Assembly (NCBI GenBank): GCA_002633025.1
Contig: NMRB01000159.1
Span: 393,923-457,922 of the forward strand
From: Notospermus geniculatus
Taxonomy: Eukaryota; Nemertea; Pilidiophora; Heteronemertea; Lineidae
DNA length: 64,000 bases
Direction: 5' to 3'
Of the stretch, positions 41,500 through 49,973 are shown one piece after another. A program made the position numbers and the translations under genes. Numbering within the stretch: position 1 is the stretch's first letter; every line of letters begins with the position of its first letter. The notes under the pieces are model-generated. The model was not told where the DNA came from. It saw only the letters and a list, made by a program, of their open reading frames with translations, and made no database searches.

Positions 41500-41930
41500 T
41501 AGAGGAACATAGCCAAGTGGATCATGTCTGGTTTTTTGCAAGCGGCAGGTCTTGGGTTCGAATCCAAGGCCGGCCATGGGGGATGTCATCCTGGATCTCC
41601 ACGTGTATATTGGCTACGTCAAAAGAGCAACGTCGGAGAGCAGAGCGATGTCACAACCCTTGGTAGTCAAGATGGGGGGATGTCATCCCTGGCTCTTCAC
41701 GCCCGTTGCATAGGACAGTAAGCTGTGGTGACTTGTACTTTGTGCCTTTGCAAGGGCAAGTAAAAGACCCATCCAAGTGAAGAACATGAGTAGCTTGAGA
41801 TGGCCTCTTCCATACTTACCAAGGTCAATAATGCTACGGCTTCGGCCCTGACGGAAACATACAAATGCAAATACAGATAAATACTAAGAATTTTACCCGG
41901 TAACCTTAAAGTGCCAAATAAAATTAGTTG
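41500..41930 (+). mobile_element. tRNA-derived SINE-like repeat, different family
   Basis: A box TAGCCAAGTGG (41510-41520) and B box GGGTTCGAATCC (41554-41565) give a Leu/Ser-tRNA-like head. The body follows with two GATGGGGGATGTCATCC-like segments. The 3' end is uncertain. Confidence 0.65.
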
Positions 41931-42132
41931 AGGAGCTTCCATGACTTTCACTCACTCCACTTTCCTGGCGGTCGCACACATAAACTGAATTTCGGTTAGT
42001 TGGCGATTGGCGGGGATAAGGCCGCCAATTCCAATGAGTTTCGAATTTTGGAAGTACTGGTATTTGCAAATCCACTGACCTTTTCTTCAATATCGTGAAA
42101 AATTCATCAGAAAAAAAGGAAATTCAAATAGC

Positions 42133-42424
42133 TATGGGCGTATTCGAATCCTTGTTCTTGACCACACTCACGCTGACCCAGTTCATGTAGATGTTGACTC
42201 AACTTGAGAATGGCAGTCTCGAACACCAAGAACGCAACCTGTCTCTGGCCAAGAACATGTTCTCCTCACTCCCGACTCAGCGGAGGATTGAGAAGAACAC
42301 GTTCTTGGCCCGACTCGAGTTGCGTTCTCGGCGTTCGAGACTGCCGTTCTCGAGTTGAGTCAACAACTACATGAACTGGGTCAGCACGAGTGTGGTCAAG
42401 AATGAGGATTCGAATACGCCCTAT
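42133..42424. mobile_element. Foldback element with ~120-bp arms
   Basis: GGGCGTATTCGAATCCTTGT at the left and the complement of GGGCGTATTCGAATCCTCAT at the right. Both arms hold CCCAGTTCATGTAG and a TCTCGAACGC-like segment. Confidence 0.85.
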
Positions 42425-42728
42425 ATTTACCCTTGGAGGAATTATCCTGACTCCAAGATTTACCGCTGCAGATATCTCGTAGAAGAAACTTCAGTGTCCA
42501 GTTTTTGCACGGATTGATGTATATATAGGCCTACATATATTTTGGACCACTCAATGTTATGTGTTGCTTTGACTTATTGGGTCTGAGAGGCCACGGTTCA
42601 ACTCCCAGCCAAGTAACCAGTACGGTGTGTCTCAGCTGATCTGAAATGACCAAGTGCTGAATTCAGTGCCTCAAGTTCCCCTAAAAATCACTGTACCGGG
42701 GTATACATGTATTAATTCCCAGAAAGAT

Positions 42729-42877
42729 TAGGGGCGGATCTAGGATTCGGGAAAAGAACTGGCACCCTTTGATAGGAACGTTGAAATTTGCACCAAATTC
42801 CAGAATTTCACGCTTTCACAGATTTATTGGGGAAAGGGGCGGTGCTTGCCCGGACACTCCCGCTGGATCAGCGCCTG
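42729..42877 (+). mobile_element. GGCGGATCCAGGA-family hAT-like MITE, slightly degraded
   Basis: TAGGGGCGGATCTAGGATTC to CTGGATCAGCGCCTG. Confidence 0.75.
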
Positions 42878-42985
42878 AAGATTTCTGAAGAGACTGAAAG
42901 CGCTTCAGAAAAATATGAAAAGTTAAAGCGCTATATAAACAAATTTCATACCGGTATTATGAAAAGTTAAAGCGCTGTATAAAGC

Positions 42986-43129
42986 GGGTGATCCACTGTC
43001 ACGATTTTGGCTTGAGACGCGGTTGCGTTCCCTTGTGGTTACCATATAAGGACTTCCGATTGCCATATAAGGCGATCGCAAGGCACCGCAACCCCGTCTC
43101 AAGCCCAAATCATGACAGTGGATTCGCCG
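42986..43129. repeat. Foldback, ~45-bp arms
   Basis: GATCCACTGTCACGATTTTG pairs with AAATCATGACAGTGGATTCG; TTGAGACG and CGTCTCAA continue the arms. Confidence 0.8.
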
Positions 43130-43407
43130 CATAAACAAATTTCATATTATCATTAAAAGTTCTGCCACGGTACCCAATAAGGAAAGTGCTTGTTTATGTA
43201 CAAATTTTTCATGTACCATGTATAAAGTAGGTGTATTAAAAATGATTATATATATTTCATAGAGTATTTAACATAGAGTAACTTTCATCATGATCTTGAT
43301 GTTATGTGTTTGTGTATTTGTTTCGGTACGTACTGATTGTTTTCTATCAAAATCGGACTCAAAATTCTAACACACAGGATTACTTTTCCTTCTACCTGCA
43401 ATGAATC

Positions 43408-43909
43408 CAGGGGCGGATCCAGGATTTGGGAAGAGAGGGGGCGCCCTGCGCTGGGAACATTTAGATTTGTGCCCAATGGGATACCCGCGTGACAAACTTT
43501 GCTACGCAGTGGCGATGTGATCGACTGACCCGTCGCGACGTCATTTTAGGTGTTGACGTTGCGTCATGAAAAAGTGACCTGTACATTTTTCTACAGGAAT
43601 AATGAGACAAAAATGTTGCTTTTATCGCCAACCTATCTCCCCATTTTAAGGAAAAAAGTAAGGAGATCAAAGAAATTTTCATCTGCTACAGGATGATGTA
43701 AGTTTACTGCCAGTCGACCAACAGAAACGGGTTATTTTCACTCTAGAAATAAATGGAAATAATGTTAGAAAAAAGAAACTTCGGGCGCATCGATTGCAGC
43801 GCCGCGTCATGACGTTAGTTCCGCGGGTACCTCATTCCAGAAATTCACGGTCGATTTTACAGCTTTGTTGGCCAAGTGCCCGGTGCGCCCCCTCTGGATC
43901 CAGGCCTGG
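43408..43909 (+). mobile_element. GGCGGATCCAGGA-family hAT-like MITE split by a nested element
   Basis: The left half (CAGGGGCGGATCCAGGATTT) ends near 43476 and the right half resumes at 43835 (TTCCAGAAATTCACGG) and ends CTCTGGATCCAGGCCTG. The 358-bp insert is listed separately. Confidence 0.82.
43477..43834. mobile_element. Nested MITE with TGGGRTACCCGCG-type ends
   Basis: The ends TGGGATACCCGCG and CGCGGGTACCTCA are inverted with two mismatches. The interior (AAATAAATGGAAATAATGTT, GCAGCGCCGCGTCATGACGT) is shared with repeats at 402-646, 8542-8976 and 22863-23218. Confidence 0.75.
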
Positions 43910-43989
43910 AATCAGGGTGCGAGGGATCATCAACTATTTTCTTCGCAAGTATAGTTGGTCGCGTACTGCCTGGCGTGCTATAGTTTTTG

Positions 43990-44960
43990 ATCGGTGCCTT
44001 TGCTGGCACCATTTCCAAACCATGCCAGCAGATAGCATGAAATTGCTGCGGTGTTCTTCACACGCCAATGGTTGCAGCTCTGGTGCTGATCAGAATCTGT
44101 AGTATCCCACAAGAGCATTTTATTTTTGCAGCCAGATTACCATGCTGTATTCACATACAGTACAGGTCACTAAATTCGCGCAAGTTACGCGTAAGCCACT
44201 CGTAACTTACGCAACAACTCACGAGCTATGTTACACGTAACTTACGAGGTGAGTTACGCGAATTTCGCTAGCTATGCAGTGATTTACGAGGCGAATTATG
44301 CAATTTTGGCGAGTTACGCGAAAACAAAGCCGTGAGTTACGCGTAACTTACGAGTAACTTACGCGAAGCCGTAGGGATGTCAATTGTGACCTGTACTGTA
44401 AGGGGTTCGAGGTTTGATCCCCAATATTTTCTAGTACAGAGCTAATAATGTTGTGTTTGGGGCTCAACACTCAATTAACAATAAAATGCAGGGCAAAAAC
44501 GTTAACGGCTAATGAGCTTGAAGCAATGCAATGGGACTTCTGAAAAATCCGAGCAAGAGTTTTTTCCCAACGATCTCATGGTATTATATTATGTATTTCT
44601 TTTGTAATCTGTAACTGTAAGAATTGTGAACTAGGATTCAGTATATCTAGGAAAAGTTTGGGGTAACCAATTTTTAGAAAAAAAATCGCCCACCATCAAT
44701 TTAAACTTTAATATTTCCTCTGTTAGTATTAGTTTTTGGTTTGGTCTTCCCACAATATACATGTATTACTTGTTATTTAATCACATTTTGTAGATGCCTG
44801 AATGCATAAATTCAAAAAATATTGGACGTCCATCAGCTGTTGGTCGTATTTCAGAACGTTCCTTAACGTTAAGGTCGACCTTAAATCTAACAGATTTAAG
44901 GTGGACCTAAATGTTAAAGGATGTTCTAAAATACAGCCCTAGGTCATTCGGACTGAATCA
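43990..44960 (+). pseudogene. Degenerate array unit (3' flank only)
   Basis: Matches the 3' UTR and flank of copies A and C (CCATTTCCAAACCATGCCAG, later the AAAATCCGAGCAAGAGTTTTTTCCC context near 44560). No coding exon remains. A MITE (44158-44398) interrupts it. It shows that the array once reached at least 6 kb further left. Confidence 0.75.
44158..44398 (+). mobile_element. Tc1/mariner-like MITE (TA target site)
   Basis: Inverted ends CAGTACAGGTCAC and GTGACCTGTACTG sit between TA dinucleotides. Array units at 52630-52650 and 63918-63935 have the uninterrupted site. The interior is built from repeated TTACG/CGTAA words that can fold on themselves. Confidence 0.82.
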
Positions 44961-45300
44961 GTTCAGCCAGCCAATTCAGCTGAACCAGGTCATTTGGACT
45001 GATCAGTAGGCCTACAGCCAGCCGGTTCAGTCGAACCAGGTTGTTTGGACTGGTCAGTACAGCCAGCCGGTTCAGCGGAACCAGGCCGTTTGGGCTAATC
45101 AGTACAGCCAGTCAGTTCAACTGAACCAGGTTGTTCGGACTGATCAGTACCGGTACAGCCAGTCGGTTCAGCTGAACCAGGTTGTTTGGACTGGTCAGTA
45201 CAGCCAGCCGGTTCAGCTGAACCAGGTCGTTTAGACTGATCAGTACAGCCAGTCAGTTCAGCTGAACCAGCTTGTTTGGACTGATCAGTTCAAGCCACCA
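44935..45300 (+). repeat. Minisatellite, ~45-bp unit containing GGTTCAGCTGAACC
   Basis: About seven to eight units of TCAGTACAGCCAGCCGGTTC followed by AGCTGAACCAGGTCGTTTGG. A short version lies at 53445-53545 in the copy A flank. Confidence 0.9.
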
Positions 45301-45325
45301 GTGAAACCCAGTTGGCTGAAACAAC

Positions 45326-45574
45326 TTAAGTTAAAGTTAAAGTTTGGGTTTATAGTCTGATATCAACTATGGTAGAGGTTCTCATCCGACTTTACTCAGA
45401 TGAGTTGCCCAGTGCTACTTTTGAGCATTTCCGACCGGTACCATTTATACACCTGGATGGAGAGAGGCCAGTGAGGCAAAGAGACAAACCCAAAGTCTCA
45501 CGCCCAGTGGGATTCGAACCCGGGATCCTCTGACTGCTGGTCGGAGACCCGAACCACTACACCACCGGGCTCCT
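45326..45574 (-). mobile_element. tRNA-derived SINE
   Basis: On the minus strand: A box TGGTGTAGTGG (45554-45564), B box GGTTCGAATCC (45510-45520), then a body ending in a TTTAACTTTAACTTAA tail. Pol III type head. Confidence 0.85.
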
Positions 45575-46565
45575 AATTCCAATGCAGAAAACCTGGTCAA
45601 TTTTGACAGTAAAATCAGTTGCACAAATCAATATTTATTTTGTAATACAAGTCTGTAGTGAGAGAAAAAAAATGTATCATTTTTCATGTGCCATGAGTCA
45701 TGCCAAAATTTAAATATACCCTTACTGAAGAACAACATTTATACCCGGTACTGAAAAGTAACACATTTTATAATTCTTTGTATTCAGGCCTTTGGTGAAT
45801 GGGATTCCGCAGACCTAGGAACCTCACTAAAAAGACTTCTATAGGACTTATTAAGCAGACTGGTTTCCTATAATTTCATTGCATTTAAAAGCCATAGGGA
45901 TAGGAGATGAAACCAGTCAACTTGAAGGACTTAAGTCCATCTTTATGCAGACTGGTTCCCAATCCTTTCACTGTGCTTTAGCCATAGGAATTGGAGATGA
46001 AGCCAGTCATCTTGTGAACCCACAAGCCATAGGATGAGGAGTAGGGCCTAGTGTTTTGTGAAACAACAGGGTTGTAGGCCTACACACCATGACCAGCCAG
46101 AGGCAAGACAATCTTGAGACAGTAACAATACCGATTTCTTGCTTCCAATGTAAAATATTTTCAAGATGATAATTAGGCTGGTTGCTGGTCCCAACATAGA
46201 TAGTTCATCCGTGAGCTATGTTGGGACCAGGGTACCAGTCTAGGTGATAATGTAAAATGACATGGCCATTTTTGGCCCTCCAATATTTTATCTGGGGAAT
46301 AAAGAACACCTAATGATCAATATCAACTTGACTTTAGTATTTTCATTTCTTCAGAACTGGAGATGGGGAGCATCCATGACTATATGCCTGTCTGTCTATT
46401 CATCGTATCCATGACGTAGGCCCAGGCCTACATGACGTTGTGACGTTGCGCGTTTTTGCCCACCAGCTTCTTCAGCAAAGCAATCAAATTTGCCCACCAC
46501 CCTTGCGTCATTATGGCGACGTCAGCAATGGTGGACACTGTCGGAGTTGCGTCATGGATACGATG
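45575..46565. other. No gene seen; short diverged repeat and hairpin
   Basis: 45830-46020 holds two diverged copies around CAGACTGGTT and AGCCATAGG...GGAGATGAAACCAGTCA. 46178-46225 is a hairpin of GCTGGTCCCAACATAG and CTATGTTGGGACCAG. Confidence 0.5.
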
Positions 46566-46738
46566 AATAGAGGCTATGCACGTGACGTCATCAGCGAGGT
46601 GACGCCATGTTGGATGGAACGTTGTGACATGCTGACGCAGTGCATCTGACCACGTGCTCCGTCCATTTTCCATCCAACACGTGGCGTCATACCCCCATTG
46701 ATGACGTCATTTGATGACATCAGTGCATAGCCTCTAGT
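46566..46738. mobile_element. CTCTATTC/AGAGGCTATGCA-ended MITE
   Basis: AGAGGCTATGCACGTGACGT near 46569 and the complement TGATGACATCAGTGCATAGC near 46715. It abuts the long palindrome directly. Confidence 0.7.
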
Positions 46739-46740
46739 AG

Positions 46741-47687
46741 GCCGTGAGACATGCCCATTTATTTTTCACTTTCGTAGCGTAGTTCTGGTAACTGAACATT
46801 TCCTCCTGTTTTATTTGAAGATGGACATGCTGAACACATTCAGCTTGTTACCACAAGACAAAACCTGCACATTTCCAAGATGGCTGCCCTTTTTAGAGGG
46901 CCAAAGGGGTTAACAGTGGGGGTAAAAAATTTCATGTCTTCAAATCATGTCAACATGGGTATCAAATTAAAGGTCTCGGTGAGTACAACAACATGGCATG
47001 GGTTTCATTCCTCAAAATGTACACTGCAACCCTTGAGGGGGTCAAAAAGGGCCACAAATCCGACTTTTGACCCCTTCCCACTAGTTCCACGGGGGCTGCA
47101 GGTGGATGAAAATAATTTTTTTCAACATTGCTCTCATAGAGCTCCAAAATGATACCCATGATGACACCCTTTGGGTAACAGTTTTCAAGATCCCGAATTT
47201 GGACCCTTTTTGGACCCTTTTTTGGAATCTCGAAAACTGTCACCCAAAGGGTGTCATCATGGGTATCATTTTGAAGCTCTATGAGAGCATTGTTGAAAAA
47301 AATTATTTTCATCCACCTGCAGCCCCCGTGGAACTAGTGGGAAGGGGTCAAAAGTTGCATTTGTGGCCCTTTTTGACCCCCTCAAGGGTTGGAGTGTTCA
47401 TTTTGAGGGATAACACCCATGCCATGTTGTTGTACTCGCTGAGACCTTTAATTTGATACCCATGTTGATATGATTTGAAGACATCAACTTTTTGACCCCT
47501 ACTGTTAATCCCTTTGGCCCCCTAAAAGGGCGGCCATCTTGGAAATGTGCAGGTTTTGTCGTGTGGTAACAAGCTGAATTTGTTCAGCATGTCCATCTTC
47601 ATATAAAACAGGAGGAAATATTTAGTTACCAAAACTACGCCGCAAAAATCAAGAAATAGCCATATTTTCCAGTCGTGTCTCACGGCC
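46741..47687. repeat. Long palindrome, ~455-bp arms, ~30-bp loop
   Basis: GCCGTGAGACATG at the left edge and GTGTCTCACGGCC at the right. Arms match almost base for base through AACCTGCACATTTCCAAGAT, CCCCGTGGAACTAGTGGGAA and GGGTGTCATCATGGGTATCA. Both strands therefore show a similar 116-codon ORF, which is an effect of the palindrome and not evidence of a gene. Confidence 0.92.
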
Positions 47688-47689
47688 TA

Positions 47690-48500
47690 TAGCTATAGGC
47701 CTAGGCCTACACTCAATAATTCAGTGGTATCGGCCTAGCTGTCACCCTCAACCAGTGAAACACTTGCTGCCAAAGTCCGTTTCTGAACACTAGATGTCAC
47801 TACCAGTTGTTGACGAACGCGCGCTTGATCATGGACTGGAGGACCTCCATGGCTCGATCAACCAGCCATGCCAATGAGCGATCAGCCAGTAAAATATGTT
47901 TCGTGTTTTCCCCTAGTTGCGTGAAATACTGGTCGCTGATTGGTTGATGACAGTTTGCGCCATTTAGCGTTCAGAATGATTTTATTAAAGGCCCACCCCG
48001 GGGTGATGGGGCCCATCTTAGGCTATTTTCTATGATTTGAATTTCCCCCTTTAAATGTCATCGATGATGTCACCATTTTATGCTGCGGATTTGATGACGT
48101 CACAGGACTTTGTGTAGATTTGTTGTGCTTCTTGCTGGGAATTGAAGAACAGCCATAATGCCACAGATTATCACATGCATCATGTGCATCATGCATGATG
48201 ATATGCACAGCATGCAGGACACATAGGCCTAATCTTTTTACAACCACTTCAGAGTTCACAACTTTGGCCTAGGCGTAGGTATTTAATCAGGTAGGTGCAA
48301 CTGTACTGTATGCAGTTGAAACTGATTCACTCATTTGTTGAATCTCATGATGATGATGATCTGAACTCATGAACTGAAAAAGTTCACAGGAGGTTGTCGA
48401 GAAATAGGGCCTACGGTAGGCCTACCGGTACATAAAAAAACGTTTTATTGATCACCCTGTACATGTAGGGTATATCGTGTGTACTAATGTACGGCCTACC
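47690..48500. other. Array-spacer remnant, no gene
   Basis: 48055-48260 (TGTCACCATTTTATGCTGCG and GGATTTGATGACGTCACAGG) matches spacers at 54505, 60870 and 61770, so it is an older relative of the array spacer. Confidence 0.65.
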
Positions 48501-48507
48501 GCCATAC

Positions 48508-49637
48508 ATTATATACCGGTACACAGACAAGGACACTCACTCGATTTGACACGTCGCCAAAGTCGGTCTTTTTTATCCACACCGAATCTCCCTAAAAAGC
48601 AAATCAGTACGTTTGTGCGAGTGATGCCGAAGAAAGTAGGTCACGCCAATGGAGAAACCATTGCATGTTGTCCGACGTCGTGTCCTCAGAGCCGTGATCG
48701 GATTTAAATGATCGATTTTGATGCCTTGAATGAATATTTTGCCCCAAATTTGTGTTTCATATGACTGGATATGATGTTTACCTTCAACAAACGTAGGCCT
48801 ACTGATTTGCTTTTTAGGGAGATTCGGTGTGGATAAAAAAGACCGACTTTGGCGACGTGTCAAATCGAGTGAGTGTTCTTGTCTGTGTATATAATTTATG
48901 GCGGTAGGCCTTACATTTACATTAGTACACACGATATACACTACAGGGTGATCAATAAAACGTTTTTTTATGTATTTCTCGACAACCTCCTGTGAAAAAG
49001 ACTGGTTGGCTGACTCACTGACCATGGTGACTGATGATCTGAACTGAAATGAGAAAGTGAAGAACAAATAGCCTAGGTAGGGCAGGCCTATAGGCTATAG
49101 GCCTGATGTGTACCGAAAATTGCGGATGACGTGACGTGACACGTAGTGCATGACCTAACGCGGCGAATCTTACGAAGTTAAGCAGTTGTGGAGAGCGAGT
49201 AAACCGAAGGGGGCGCGATACACAACTGCGGAGGGAGTTTAGTGTTTCATATGACTGGATATGATGTTTACCTTCAACAAACGTACTGATTTGCTTTTTA
49301 GGGAGATTCGGTGTGGATAAAAAAGACCGACTTTGGCGACGTGTCAAATCGAGTGAGTGTCCTTGTCTGTGTATATAATTTATGGCGGTAGGCCTTACAT
49401 TTACATTAGTACACACGATATACACTACAGGGTGATCAATAAAACGTTTTTTTATGTATTTCTCGACAACCTCCTGTGAAAAAGACTGGTTGGCTGACTC
49501 AGTGACCATGGTGACTGATGATCTGAACTGAAATGAGAAAGTGAAGAACAAATAGCCTAGGTAGGGCAGGCCTATAGGCTATAGGCCTGATGTGTACCGA
49601 AAATTGCGGATGACGTGACGTGACACGTAGTGCATCC
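48508..49637. repeat. Inverted and direct repeat block
   Basis: GGGAGATTCGGTGTGGATAA occurs at about 48819 and 49302 (direct, about 485 bp apart) and inverted at about 48570-48590. A single arm of the 38952 foldback (49155-49240) separates the direct copies. Minus-strand ORFs of 164 and 178 codons run through the copies; I recognise no protein family in them. Confidence 0.8.
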
Positions 49638-49938
49638 AACACATGCTGATGCATTGCGACGTGACTGACGCGATGCCATAGATAAACATGGTCCGCAATT
49701 TATGGTAGGCCTACAATACATGTATTATGGTATTAATTTTCAATGCAATTGATATCCTTCAAAGAATTACACTTTAAGCCCCTATCCACTTTTTTCTCTT
49801 GAAATCCAGCAAGAATTGAAATTCAGTGATCATGAAGACATGGCTGTTCCACCATACTGATGTTTACCTCCCTCTGTGCCTCTCGAGCAGCCGAACACAT
49901 TCAGTTGGAAACCGAATTGGAAGCACTTTTTCAGCGGA

Positions 49939-49973
49939 ATGAACACTGATAAATGTTTTGATTTGGCCAGTTG
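49939..49973 (+). CDS. Copy A exon 1, first duplicate
   Basis: Starts ATGAACACTGAT, encodes MNTDKCFDLAS and leaves TG before a GTAAGT donor. An identical coding exon occurs 378 bp downstream, so either could be used. Confidence 0.65.

Noticed and set aside
46962-47456. Two 116-codon ORFs of near-identical sequence on opposite strands
   Set aside because: They are the two arms of the palindrome read outward; no start context, splice signal or family match.
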